Below, in pieces: positions 5,989 to 13,803 of a stretch of DNA of 24,717 nt. The position numbers and the translations under genes were made by a program. The notes beneath the pieces were generated by a model. That model was given only the letters and a program-made list of their open reading frames with translations, had not been told where the DNA came from and ran no database searches. Position 1 is the first letter of the stretch; every line of letters starts with the position of its first letter. Source of the DNA: an uncultured Burkholderiales bacterium (GTDB taxonomy: Bacteria > Pseudomonadota > Gammaproteobacteria > Burkholderiales > Burkholderiaceae_C); assembly GCA_903952885.1 (NCBI GenBank), contig CAJBHE010000216.1, positions 1 to 24,717 on the forward strand. The letters run 5' to 3'.

Positions 5989-6585
5989 TCAAGGCGTGGT
6001 TTTGAGCAAGGTTTGAATGTCTTGCGCCAGTACCTGTGCACTCGAGCCATAGCGACTGTAGAGGCGCACATTGCCTTGTGTGTCAAACACATAGCTACCC
6101 GCTGAGTGGTCCATGGTGTAGCTGGTAGGCGTTTTTCCTTCTTGCTTTTTGTAATAAATCTTAAAGTCCTTGGCCACGAACGCCAACTGCTCAGCGTTGG
6201 GGATAAAGGCCACAAACGTGGGGTCAAAGTTGGTCATGTAGGCCTTGAGCAACTCGGGGGTGTCGCGGTCGGGGTCGACCGTGACAAACACAACTTGCAA
6301 TTTGTCGCCATCGGCACCCAGCAAGCGCTTGACTTCAACCAACTCAGTCATTGTGGTGGGGCACACATCGGGACATTGCGTGTAGCCAAAGAACACCACC
6401 ACCACTTTGCCTTTGAAATCATTCAGGCTTCGGATTTGGCCGTTGTGGTCAGTCAAGTTAATACCCTGGGCGTAGTCAGCCCCCGTGATATCGATGCCGT
6501 TAAATTTAGGTTTTTCGAGAGAGCAAGCCACCAAGGCAAATACGGTCAGCAAACTCAGAAATGAATGGCGGGTCATAAAGCGCAT
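5989..6585 (-). CDS. SCO1/SenC family copper chaperone lipoprotein
   Basis: 198 residues; delivers copper to the CuA site of cytochrome oxidase subunit II or acts as a thiol reductase for it. The thioredoxin-like fold carries the copper motif CPDVC (C71, C75) and the distant ligand H160 in MDHSAG. A lipobox (LVAC, Cys 21) follows a hydrophobic N-terminus, so the protein is probably anchored on the periplasmic face of the inner membrane. The start ATG 6585 shares one base with the ctaB stop (TGATG), suggesting translational coupling; ATG 6576 is an alternative. It is the last gene of the SURF1-ctaA-ctaB-sco unit, which fits a role in oxidase assembly. Confidence 0.94.
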   Translation of the reverse strand: MRFMTRHSFLSLLTVFALVACSLEKPKFNGIDITGADYAQGINLTDHNGQIRSLNDFKGKVVVVFFGYTQCPDVCPTTMTELVEVKRLLGADGDKLQVVFVTVDPDRDTPELLKAYMTNFDPTFVAFIPNAEQLAFVAKDFKIYYKKQEGKTPTSYTMDHSAGSYVFDTQGNVRLYSRYGSSAQVLAQDIQTLLKTTP

Positions 6586-7472
6586 CACAAGTAATGGTCA
6601 ATCAACAACGCTGCAAATAGCAGACAAAGGTGAATCAAGGAAAAACGAAAGGTTTTGCGTGCCAACTCATCCGAGTAATTGCGCCACAAAGCCCACGCGT
6701 AGCCGCAAAATCCAAAACTCAAAACAACAGCGCTCACCAAATAAAGCCAGCCACTCATGCGGTATATAAAGGGCATCAAACAGGCGGCAAACAACACAAA
6801 GGTGTAAAGCAATATTTGCAAACGCGTGAACTCGTTGCCATGTGTCACTGGCAACATGGGCAGTCCGGCTTTGCGGTAGTCTTCCACGCGGTACAGCGCC
6901 AAGGCCCAAAAGTGGGGAGGCGTCCACAAGAAAATGATGAGGAACAAAATCAAAGACTCTGGGCTCACTTCACCGACCATCGCGGCCCAGCCAAGCACAG
7001 GAGGCATGGCACCTGATGCACCGCCAATGACGATGTTTTGGGGCGTGAGTGGCTTCAAGATGACGGTGTAGATCACCGCATAACCCACAAAGGTGGCAAA
7101 GGTCAGCCACATGGTGAGTGGATTCACCCACACATACAAAATCAGCGAGCCCACAGCACACATGAGCGTCGAAAAAAGCAAAGTCTCGCTGTCGCTCAGC
7201 TCGCCTTTGGCGGTGGGTCGCCAAGCGGTGCGCTTCATGCGTGAATCAATGCCCTTCTCCACCAAACAATTGAAGGCTGCGGCGGCTCCAGCCACAAACC
7301 AAATGCCCAAACACGCCCACAATGCCAATTGCACCTCAGGCCAAGAGGGCACACCAGGTACGGCCAAAACCATGCCGATCAGGGCACAAAAGACAATGAG
7401 TTGAATCACGCGTGGTTTAGTCAGCGCATTGAACTGCCGCACGCGAGAAATCAAGGGAGAAGCGAGGCTCAT
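6585..7472 (-). CDS. ctaB: Protoheme IX farnesyltransferase (heme O synthase)
   Basis: 295 residues; adds a farnesyl group to heme B to make heme O, the precursor of heme A for the oxidase encoded nearby. An integral membrane UbiA-family protein with about eight or nine hydrophobic segments. The first prenyl-diphosphate motif is NCLVEKGID at 68-76 (N-x3-E-x3-D, where many homologs have Asp in the middle position), followed by RMKRTAWRPT. The second loop has YRVEDYRKAGLPMLPV. ATG 7472 was preferred over a TTG two codons upstream. ctaA lies 19 bases upstream and sco overlaps the stop, so the three are one transcription unit. Confidence 0.96.
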   Translation of the reverse strand: MSLASPLISRVRQFNALTKPRVIQLIVFCALIGMVLAVPGVPSWPEVQLALWACLGIWFVAGAAAAFNCLVEKGIDSRMKRTAWRPTAKGELSDSETLLFSTLMCAVGSLILYVWVNPLTMWLTFATFVGYAVIYTVILKPLTPQNIVIGGASGAMPPVLGWAAMVGEVSPESLILFLIIFLWTPPHFWALALYRVEDYRKAGLPMLPVTHGNEFTRLQILLYTFVLFAACLMPFIYRMSGWLYLVSAVVLSFGFCGYAWALWRNYSDELARKTFRFSLIHLCLLFAALLIDHYL

Positions 7473-7491
7473 AAACAAGGACTCTTCACAA

Positions 7492-8616
7492 TCAATTCAA
7501 CACCGTGCTGCGCGAGCGACGCCCACCGGTCAAGATCCACATCAACACCACCACCAGGGCCGCAGCACCACCGGTATGCAGCACAGCAGCGAACAAAGGC
7601 CAATCGAACACCACATTTGACAAGCCAGTGAGCAACTGCAACAGCAAGCAAGTGAGCAACACATGTGCAGCAGTTTTCAAAGTCGGGACATGACGCAAAG
7701 AAACTGCCAAGCCTGTCAAATACACTAACACCACATAAGCCGCCAAACGATGCGCATAGTGAATGGCTGTGAGCGACTCAAACACTAAGGGCTGCCCCGA
7801 CACATCTAGCCCTAAGTGTCGCCAAAAAGTAAAACCTTGCTCAAAATTCATCAGGGGCCACCAACTGTTTTGACACAAAGGAAAGGTGTTGCAGGCCAAT
7901 ACCGCGTAGTTGGTGCTGACCCAACCACCCAACAAGACTTGCAAAGTCAGCAGCAACAAGCCAAGCAGCGTCGCAGCATACAGACCTGAAGGCAATGAAC
8001 TGGATTGACTGCGAGGACTGATCGAACGCTGAAGTTGCACTTGCATGGTGAGCAAAGCAAGCAACACCAAACTCCCCATCAAATGCAAGGTAACGATCAG
8101 CGGAAACAACTTCATAGTTACCGTCAGAGCACCAAACGCACCTTGCACACCCACCCAGACCAAAGTCAACGTGGGCCACAGAACACCAGAGGTTTTATCC
8201 CCTCCCAAGCGACGCACCCAGGAGAATGTCGCCAAGGTCAAGATCAAGCCCCCCACAGCCATGGCCATATAGCGGTGAATCATTTCTATCCATGCTTTGG
8301 TGTGAGTCACGGGACCATCGGGCATTTGACTTTGCTCTAAGGCAATGGCGGACTGCGCCCCCAAAGGGCTGGCGTGGCCGTAGCAACCAGGCCAGTCCGG
8401 ACAACCCAAACCTGAATCAGTTAACCGCGTGAAGGCCCCAAACAACACCAAATCAAAGGTGATAAACAAAGTGACCAGAGTCAGTGCCTGTAGACGTCGT
8501 GAAGTTGACGCCTGAGGATTTCGCAACCACACCCAACATAAAGGAACCATGGCCACCAAAGCGCCCATGATGAGCAAGTGCAGCAGAGGTGTGAGGTTGT
8601 ATAAAGTTTCGCTCAT
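7492..8616 (-). CDS. ctaA: Heme A synthase (COX15/CtaA)
   Basis: 374 residues; oxidises heme O to heme A in the inner membrane. Multi-spanning protein with two homologous four-helix halves. Heme-ligand histidines are visible at H114 (WIEMIHRY), H178 (TLHLMGS), H286/H289 (AIHYAHRLA) and H347 (VLHTGG). Cysteine pairs C72/C78 in the hallmark GLGCPDWPGC and C242/C248 in ACNTFPLC mark the version with two periplasmic Cys pairs. The family segment FGAFTRLTDSG is intact. The gene is 19 bases upstream of ctaB and 12 bases downstream of the CxxxC protein, so heme O and heme A synthesis are encoded together. Confidence 0.97.
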   Translation of the reverse strand: MSETLYNLTPLLHLLIMGALVAMVPLCWVWLRNPQASTSRRLQALTLVTLFITFDLVLFGAFTRLTDSGLGCPDWPGCYGHASPLGAQSAIALEQSQMPDGPVTHTKAWIEMIHRYMAMAVGGLILTLATFSWVRRLGGDKTSGVLWPTLTLVWVGVQGAFGALTVTMKLFPLIVTLHLMGSLVLLALLTMQVQLQRSISPRSQSSSLPSGLYAATLLGLLLLTLQVLLGGWVSTNYAVLACNTFPLCQNSWWPLMNFEQGFTFWRHLGLDVSGQPLVFESLTAIHYAHRLAAYVVLVYLTGLAVSLRHVPTLKTAAHVLLTCLLLQLLTGLSNVVFDWPLFAAVLHTGGAAALVVVLMWILTGGRRSRSTVLN

Positions 8617-8628
8617 GTATCACGGGTC

Positions 8629-9321
8629 TTAACGACCGGCCTCATCCCAAGAGGAAGCTGCTCGCAACAAGCGTTCAATGTCACGTTTGGTTTTCAGGGC
8701 ATCTTCGCTACTGAGTTTGGCAGGAAAACGCATCATCCATTGGCCATGAGGATCCACCAAATACAAGTGGTCTTGCAACTGCCCGCCAACCGCAGGTTGC
8801 AACCATTGAGCCAATACATCTGAATTCACGCGGAGCACGGTAGCTTCTTTAAGACCCGGCAAGATGGCGCTTGGAATCGCAACATCGTCTGACACCAACC
8901 AGACCCAATCGGTGCGCGCACGGTCTTTGCCAAGACCTGCCAAAATTTGACGCTGCAAATACAACTGCTGTTGGCAATCAGCTTGGCAATCGCCACCGCT
9001 CACACTGATCAAAAGCCACTGGCCTTTGAGCGAAGACAGCGCCACACCACCCCCATTCAATGCTTGCGCTTGCACCTTGGGCAAAGCGCGCACGGGTTCG
9101 ATCAACTCGCCAAAATTGCGTCGACCCTCAGGACGCACTACGTAATAAGTGAAATACGAGGCCACCACGGGGGCAGCGCAGACCAGCAGCACCAACAACA
9201 TTCGCAAGCGACCCATAACCGTGCGTTTGGCATCGGCTTGAACCACATCGGAAGGAGAGGGCAAATCATAGATCGTCATGCCCAAGGGGTGTTGTGATTT
9301 AGAGCGAGAGGCGTCTTGCAT
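8629..9321 (-). CDS. Membrane-anchored CxxxC thioredoxin-like protein of the oxidase assembly cluster
   Basis: 230 residues. It has a cytoplasmic N-terminal stretch of about 38 residues, one membrane helix (about 40-62), and a periplasmic domain with a thioredoxin-like pattern: LKGQWLLISVSGGDCQADC followed by a long helix (QQQLYLQRQILAGL) and DHLYLVDPHGQWMMRFP. The DCQADC motif (C112, C116) has the CxxxC spacing of SCO proteins, but I see no counterpart of the copper-binding His; a His occurs in QDHLYL instead. Probably a thiol-disulfide or metallochaperone helper for the oxidase, inferred from position. The start overlaps the SURF1 stop by 23 bases; an internal ATG at 9279 is possible. Confidence 0.82.
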   Translation of the reverse strand: MQDASRSKSQHPLGMTIYDLPSPSDVVQADAKRTVMGRLRMLLVLLVCAAPVVASYFTYYVVRPEGRRNFGELIEPVRALPKVQAQALNGGGVALSSLKGQWLLISVSGGDCQADCQQQLYLQRQILAGLGKDRARTDWVWLVSDDVAIPSAILPGLKEATVLRVNSDVLAQWLQPAVGGQLQDHLYLVDPHGQWMMRFPAKLSSEDALKTKRDIERLLRAASSWDEAGR

Positions 9322-10072
9322 GTCGATAAGGTTGAATGAATTGAAACCAAATGTAGAGCATCAGCTGCAAGGCAGCGAGTGCAAACCATTGAAAGGCATA
9401 AGCGAGGTTTTTCTCTACGCCCGCTGAAATGACAGCCCAGTCCCGCAACATACCATCCGAGGCCGAATCTGTTTGCAAAACCGTCGCTGCAAATGCGCCA
9501 CCCACCTGCAAGGCATAGGCGTCAATGTCTAGATTTTGCCGAATACGGGCTGTCTTCGAATCCGAATTGTCTAAAGACGGGTCAGCGTTTAAGGTCAACA
9601 GTGCCGAAGGCGGAGGCGCGATGCGTCCTTGCAATTGCACCACACCTGTGGGTGTTTGGACCTCGGGCAACAGGGTGCGATCTAGCTGATGTCGAGGCAC
9701 CCAACCCCGCTGAACCAGCACACGTCTGTCGTCATTGAGTTGCAAGGGCGTGATCACCCAAAAACCAGCACGACCATTCATGGGCCGGTTGTCTAGGTAG
9801 ACCGTGTGCTGCGGTAACCATTGGCCTTGCAAGGTCACGCGCTGATGCATCAGGGAGAAATTGGATGGTGCAGCCAACAAGTCTGAGGTATTCAGCACAG
9901 GTAACTCCATTTGCGCCACGATGGCGGCTTGGCGTTGCTCTTTTTCAGCGGCTCGTGAGAGCTGCCAAATTCCCAAACGAACGGTCAACATTACCCCCAG
10001 CACCATGGCCAATGTCACCCATACAAATGCTCGGCTTCGCGGGAGAGAGATAATGATGCGTATGAAATACAT
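9299..10072 (-). CDS. SURF1 family cytochrome oxidase biogenesis protein
   Basis: 257 residues from ATG 10072; an assembly factor that helps place heme A in subunit I. Two membrane helices flank a periplasmic domain: the first at about 14-33 ending in the family motif LGIWQLSRAAEK, the second near the C-terminus (LAALQLMLYIWFQF). Other signatures are VYLDNRPMNGRAGFWVITPL and VLVQRGWVPR. The frame is open a further 35 codons upstream, but that part does not resemble SURF1, so ATG 10072 was chosen. No RBS is evident. Its 5' end overlaps the 5' end of the DUF2909 gene on the other strand, so its promoter must lie inside that gene. Confidence 0.92.
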   Translation of the reverse strand: MYFIRIIISLPRSRAFVWVTLAMVLGVMLTVRLGIWQLSRAAEKEQRQAAIVAQMELPVLNTSDLLAAPSNFSLMHQRVTLQGQWLPQHTVYLDNRPMNGRAGFWVITPLQLNDDRRVLVQRGWVPRHQLDRTLLPEVQTPTGVVQLQGRIAPPPSALLTLNADPSLDNSDSKTARIRQNLDIDAYALQVGGAFAATVLQTDSASDGMLRDWAVISAGVEKNLAYAFQWFALAALQLMLYIWFQFIQPYRHARRLSL

Positions 10073-10283
10073 AGTTGCAGTTGCTTTTTTAGCCATTCTC
10101 GCCAGCTTGGGCTCTGCCTTGGTCTTCATGATGCGCAATGGGCGCAGCGGTGAAACCAAGTCTGGCCTCATGGTCAAAGCCTTAGGTCTTCGGGTCGGGG
10201 TCTCAATTGTTTTGTTTATCTGTATTTTGATTGGCTGGCACTTGGGTTACATACAACCCACGGGCATTGCGGCAGGCCAATGA
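10053..10283 (+). CDS. Twin-transmembrane small protein, DUF2909
   Basis: 76 residues; function unknown. Two hydrophobic helices (about 8-26 and 48-66) are joined by a basic loop (MMRNGRSGETKSG), the twin-transmembrane pattern of DUF2909 proteins found next to cytochrome oxidase genes in beta-proteobacteria. Three in-frame ATGs (10053, 10056, 10062) are possible; GGGAG at 10041-10045 lies seven bases before the first, which was chosen. It is the only plus-strand gene in the oxidase region. Its first 20 bases overlap the start of SURF1 on the opposite strand, and it converges on ctaE across a strong terminator. Confidence 0.85.
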   Translation: MMRMKYIVAVAFLAILASLGSALVFMMRNGRSGETKSGLMVKALGLRVGVSIVLFICILIGWHLGYIQPTGIAAGQ

Positions 10284-10299
10284 ATCGCTTTGCACCAAT

Positions 10300-10327
10300 A
10301 ACAAAGGCCGCACATGCGGCCTTTGTT
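10300..10327. terminator. Bidirectional rho-independent terminator between DUF2909 gene and ctaE
   Basis: A perfect 13-bp stem (AACAAAGGCCGCA / TGCGGCCTTTGTT) with a minimal loop lies 16 bases after the DUF2909 stop and 15 bases after the ctaE stop on the other strand. T-rich flanks in both directions are short. It should end the ctaC-to-ctaE transcript and separate it from the SURF1 unit. Confidence 0.82.
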
Positions 10328-10342
10328 GTGTAAATGTGTTGA

Positions 10343-11224
10343 TTACAACCAATACACCGTGATGTACAGCCCCAACCAAACAACGTCCACAAAGTGCCAG
10401 TACCAAGCCGCGCCTTCAAAACCAAAGTGCTTGTCTGCAGTGAAATGGCCTTTTTGCAAGCGCAAGGTGATCACCAATAACATCAACATACCCAAAAACA
10501 CGTGAAAGCCGTGGAAACCTGTGAGCATAAAGAAGGTTGAACCATAAACACCCGAGCTCAGCTTGAGGTTCATGTCGCTGTAGGCATGGGCATATTCGTA
10601 AGCTTGCACAAACAAGAAAACCACTCCCAACAATACAGTAAGCCACATGAACTTGATGGTGGTTTCACGCTTATTTTCAATCAAGGCGTGGTGCGCGATG
10701 GTCAATGTCACGCCAGAACTCAACAGCAAAGCGGTGTTGATGGTGGGCAACCAGAAAGGTGTCATCACTTGAAAGGGCTCGATAATTCCTCCGGGCGATG
10801 CGGTGACGCCAGCGGCCAAGGTAGGCCATACCGCCTTGAAATCAGGCCACAGCAAGGCATTTTCTAAACTACCCAGCATCGGAACTGAATGAGATCGCGC
10901 CCACCACAATGCTGAGAAGAATGCGCCAAAGAACATCACTTCAGAAAAAATAAACCAGCTCATACTCCAACGGAATGACAGATCAATCTTGTGACCATAC
11001 TGACCACTTTCGCTCTCAGTAATTGCATCACCAAACCATTGGTACAACACAACTAACCAAAATGCGAGGCCAAAGAACAAGCTGTACTTGCCCCACTGAG
11101 CGCCATTAACCCACTGGGATGCGCCAAGAATCACAAAAAACAAACCCAATGCAGCCAACGCCGGGTGACGTGACGCATGAGGCACGTAGTAGTAAGGCGT
11201 TGCGCCGTGTGCGTTGCTACTCAT
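10343..11224 (-). CDS. ctaE: Cytochrome c oxidase subunit III
   Basis: 293 residues; the core membrane subunit that stabilises subunit I. Seven hydrophobic segments; family signatures include SFRWSMSWFIFSEVMFFGAF (conserved Glu in the lipid cleft), WARSHSVP, and the final WYWHFVDVVWLGLYITVYW. The start ATG 11224 follows GGAG by five bases; an in-frame GTG at 11230 is less likely. It is 13 bases downstream of the DUF2970 gene and is the last gene of the structural oxidase unit, followed by the terminator at 10300-10327. Confidence 0.97.
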   Translation of the reverse strand: MSSNAHGATPYYYVPHASRHPALAALGLFFVILGASQWVNGAQWGKYSLFFGLAFWLVVLYQWFGDAITESESGQYGHKIDLSFRWSMSWFIFSEVMFFGAFFSALWWARSHSVPMLGSLENALLWPDFKAVWPTLAAGVTASPGGIIEPFQVMTPFWLPTINTALLLSSGVTLTIAHHALIENKRETTIKFMWLTVLLGVVFLFVQAYEYAHAYSDMNLKLSSGVYGSTFFMLTGFHGFHVFLGMLMLLVITLRLQKGHFTADKHFGFEGAAWYWHFVDVVWLGLYITVYWL

Positions 11225-11237
11225 ATCCACTCCTTCA

Positions 11238-11432
11238 TTATTTCGCGACGACCAGATTGACCAAAACGATCAAGCTGAAGACAAAAAGAAAAACCGCAAG
11301 CAAACCCACCCCGAGCACATGGAGTGGGGTGATCTTGTCTATATCCTCTTGGAAATCGCTGTTTTTGCGAATTCCCAGAAACGACCATGCCACCGCTTTG
11401 ACAGAACGCATCAGCGACACCTTGGTGCTCAT
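11238..11432 (-). CDS. DUF2970 small membrane protein
   Basis: 64 residues; function unknown. The N-terminal half is amphipathic and polar (VKAVAWSFLGIRKNSDFQED, the DUF2970 signature), and the C-terminal half is one membrane helix (about 38-61). Its ATG overlaps the ctaG stop by four bases (ATGA), so the two are translationally coupled. The constant position between ctaG and ctaE in beta-proteobacteria suggests a role in oxidase assembly or stability, which is inference. Confidence 0.9.
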   Translation of the reverse strand: MSTKVSLMRSVKAVAWSFLGIRKNSDFQEDIDKITPLHVLGVGLLAVFLFVFSLIVLVNLVVAK

Positions 11433-12034
11433 ACGCCCACCCCAACCTTGCGCGGTGTATCCAATGCCGCAGTTGGGGCTGAGGGTGTTTTCGAGCCAAC
11501 TTCAAAGAAGGTGTAAGACAAGGTAATTGTGGTCACATCTTTGGCTAACTTTGGGTCAATCACAAACACCACAGGCCATTGCTTTTTTTCGCCGGGGGCT
11601 AAGGTGTATTGGTTGAAACAAAAACATTCAAGTTTGTTGAAATGCGTTGCCGCTTGGCGTGGCGCGTAACTGGGAATCGCTTGCGCTGACATAACACGGT
11701 CTTGTACGTTTTCAAATTCGTACATCACCGTGGTCATCTCCCCTGGATGCACTTGCAGTGAGCTTTGTGCAGGCTTGAACTTCCAAGGACCACGCGCATT
11801 GGCATCGAACTCGACCGTGATGGTGCGGGTTGTGTCAATTTGCGAGTTTTTGGCTTTTGTGCGTGCATTGCCAGAACCAGGAATTTCTCGCTCACCCAAC
11901 GCCAAGATGTTGATGCCCGTGAACTCACAAATCGCTTTGTACATGGGCACCAAGGCATAACCAAACGCAAACATGCCCGCCGTGACGACCAGCAGCTTCT
12001 TGAACATGAGCAGGTTATGACGCGGTGTAGCCAT
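11429..12034 (-). CDS. ctaG: Cytochrome c oxidase assembly protein CtaG/Cox11
   Basis: 201 residues; a copper chaperone that builds the CuB centre of subunit I. One N-terminal membrane helix (about 12-31) is followed by a periplasmic immunoglobulin-like domain. The copper motif CFCF is at 137-140, and the conserved juxtamembrane Cys is C36 in YKAICEFTGIN. Further signatures are GPWKFKP and the FFEV near the end. Length is normal with a short extra C-terminal tail. It lies 4 bases downstream of the 37-residue small protein and overlaps the DUF2970 start by four bases. Confidence 0.96.
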   Translation of the reverse strand: MATPRHNLLMFKKLLVVTAGMFAFGYALVPMYKAICEFTGINILALGEREIPGSGNARTKAKNSQIDTTRTITVEFDANARGPWKFKPAQSSLQVHPGEMTTVMYEFENVQDRVMSAQAIPSYAPRQAATHFNKLECFCFNQYTLAPGEKKQWPVVFVIDPKLAKDVTTITLSYTFFEVGSKTPSAPTAALDTPRKVGVGV

Positions 12035-12038
12035 GACT

Positions 12039-12152
12039 TCAGCGATTCAGGAGCATGACTTTGACAAAGAAACCGATGAAAAATACCACTGCCACAGAGG
12101 CCAACGTGAGGCCCATGCGCAGATTGTTTTTACGTTGCTCTGGCGTGACCAT
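12039..12152 (-). CDS. 37-residue cytochrome oxidase small assembly protein
   Basis: A very short gene read on the minus strand from ATG 12152 to TGA at 12041-12039. The peptide has a polar start (MVTPEQRKNNLR) and a single membrane helix (MGLTLASVAVVFFIGFFVKV, residues 13-32), then MLLNR. It lies 2 bases after the ctaD stop and 4 bases before the ctaG ATG, so it can hardly be a chance frame. Short single-helix proteins at this exact place are annotated in other Burkholderiales as cytochrome oxidase small assembly proteins. What it does there is not known to me; contact with CtaG or subunit I is plausible. No strong RBS, so coupling to ctaD is likely. Confidence 0.82.
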   Translation of the reverse strand: MVTPEQRKNNLRMGLTLASVAVVFFIGFFVKVMLLNR

Positions 12153-12154
12153 AT

Positions 12155-13777
12155 TTAACCAATCACACGTGTCGCAGTTGAGTCCAACTTGGGTGGGTTC
12201 TCAAATGTATGGAACGGTGCGGGAGAGGGAACTTCCCACTCCAAACCTTCCGCAGCTTCCCAAGGCTTGGCAGGTGCTTTCTCGCCGTGACCGCGCATCG
12301 CTGGCAGCACCACGAACAAGAAGAAGTACACCTGAGCAAAACCGAAGAAGAAAGCGCCCACAGAAGCCAAGGCATTGAAATCGGCAAACTGCATGGGATA
12401 GTCGGCATAGCGACGTGGCATGCCAGCCAAGCCCAAAAAGTGCATCGGGAAGAAAGTTACATTGAACGAGATCAGCGTCCACCAGAAGTGAATCTTGCCG
12501 CGTGTTTCGTTGTACATCACGCCGGTCCACTTGGGGCACCAGTAGTAAAAACCTGCAAAAATGGCAAACAAAGAACCCGCCACCAACACATAGTGAAAGT
12601 GCGCAACCACATAGTAAGTGTCCTGAACTTGGGTGTCGATCGGAGCCATCGACAAGATCAAGCCCGTGAAGCCGCCCATGGTGAACACGAAGATGAAACC
12701 CACTGCAAACAGCATAGGCGTTTCAAAGGTCATCGAACCTTTCCACATGGTTGCGATCCAGTTGAACACCTTCACGCCAGTCGGCACAGAGATGAGCATC
12801 GTGGCGTACATGAAGAACAACTGACCCGTCACAGGCATACCTGTGGCGTACATGTGGTGTGCCCATACGATGAACGACAGAATCGCAATAGACGAGGTGG
12901 CATACACCATCGAGGCGTAGCCAAACAACTTTTTACGCGCGAACGCGGGCACGATGTGGCTAATGATGCCGAACGCCGGCAAGATCATGATGTAAACCTC
13001 GGGATGACCGAAGAACCAGAAAATATGCTGGTACATCACAGGATCACCACCGCCAGCGGGGTTGAAAAAGGTCGTGCCGAAATGGCGGTCGGTCAACGTC
13101 ATGGTGATTGCGCCAGCCAAAACAGGCATGACGGCAATCAGCAAATAGGCGGTGATCAACCAAGTCCAAACGAACATGGGCATCTTCATCAAAGTCATGC
13201 CAGGTGCGCGCATGTTGAGAACGGTCACCACAATGTTGATCGAACCCATGATGGAAGATGCGCCCAAAATGTGCAGCGCAAAAATACCAGCATCCATCGA
13301 CGGGCCCATTTGGAGACTCAACGGTGCGTAAAGCGTCCAACCTGCAGCAGGTGCACCGCCTGGCATGAAGAATGAGCTGACCAACATCAAAGCCGCAGGA
13401 ATCATCAACCAGAAGCTGAAGTTGTTCATGCGGGCAAACGCCATATCAGATGCACCGATTTGCAATGGAATCATCCAGTTTGCAAAACCCACAAAGGCCG
13501 GCATGATGGCGCCAAACACCATGATCAAACCGTGCATGGTGGTGAGTTGATTGAACAACTCGGGGTTGACCAACTGAAGGCCGGGTTGAAACAGTTCAGC
13601 GCGAATCAACAGTGCCAAAACACCGCCAATGATCAGCATAGTGAAAGCGAACAGCAGGTACAAAGTACCGATGTCTTTGTGGTTGGTGGCATACACCCAG
13701 CGGCGCCAGCCGTGGGGTGCACCGTGATGGTCGTCGTGACCGTGGACGTGGCCGTGAGAATCGAGGACTGCGCTCAT
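12155..13777 (-). CDS. ctaD: Cytochrome c oxidase subunit I
   Basis: 540 residues; holds heme a and the heme a3-CuB site where oxygen is reduced, and pumps protons. Visible ligands: H82 (heme a, MHGLIMVFG), H258 with the cross-linked Tyr262 (GHPEVY), H307/H308 (CuB), and H393/H395 (HFHYVL). D-channel residues N100, D111 and N118-N119 and K-channel K336 (PTGVKVFNW) are present, so this is an A1-type proton-pumping oxidase. The N-terminus carries a His/Asp-rich stretch (HGHVHGHDDHHGAPHG). An AAGGAA RBS precedes ATG 13777. ctaC lies 26 bases upstream. Confidence 0.98.
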   Translation of the reverse strand: MSAVLDSHGHVHGHDDHHGAPHGWRRWVYATNHKDIGTLYLLFAFTMLIIGGVLALLIRAELFQPGLQLVNPELFNQLTTMHGLIMVFGAIMPAFVGFANWMIPLQIGASDMAFARMNNFSFWLMIPAALMLVSSFFMPGGAPAAGWTLYAPLSLQMGPSMDAGIFALHILGASSIMGSINIVVTVLNMRAPGMTLMKMPMFVWTWLITAYLLIAVMPVLAGAITMTLTDRHFGTTFFNPAGGGDPVMYQHIFWFFGHPEVYIMILPAFGIISHIVPAFARKKLFGYASMVYATSSIAILSFIVWAHHMYATGMPVTGQLFFMYATMLISVPTGVKVFNWIATMWKGSMTFETPMLFAVGFIFVFTMGGFTGLILSMAPIDTQVQDTYYVVAHFHYVLVAGSLFAIFAGFYYWCPKWTGVMYNETRGKIHFWWTLISFNVTFFPMHFLGLAGMPRRYADYPMQFADFNALASVGAFFFGFAQVYFFLFVVLPAMRGHGEKAPAKPWEAAEGLEWEVPSPAPFHTFENPPKLDSTATRVIG

Positions 13778-13803
13778 GATGTGTTCCTTCTAAACGCTAG
13801 CTT

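Noticed and set aside
9861..10052. Upstream extension of the DUF2909 frame to 140 residues
   Set aside because: The extra part is antisense to the SURF1 N-terminal region and does not resemble protein; the RBS at 10041-10045 supports the shorter start.
10073..10177. Upstream extension of SURF1 by 35 codons
   Set aside because: It overlaps DUF2909 and has no SURF1-like sequence; the first membrane helix follows ATG 10072 directly.
12209..13375. Long plus-strand open frame (388 codons) inside ctaD
   Set aside because: It is antisense to a fully convincing oxidase subunit I; its composition (many His, Arg, Gln) reflects the reverse complement of membrane-protein codons.
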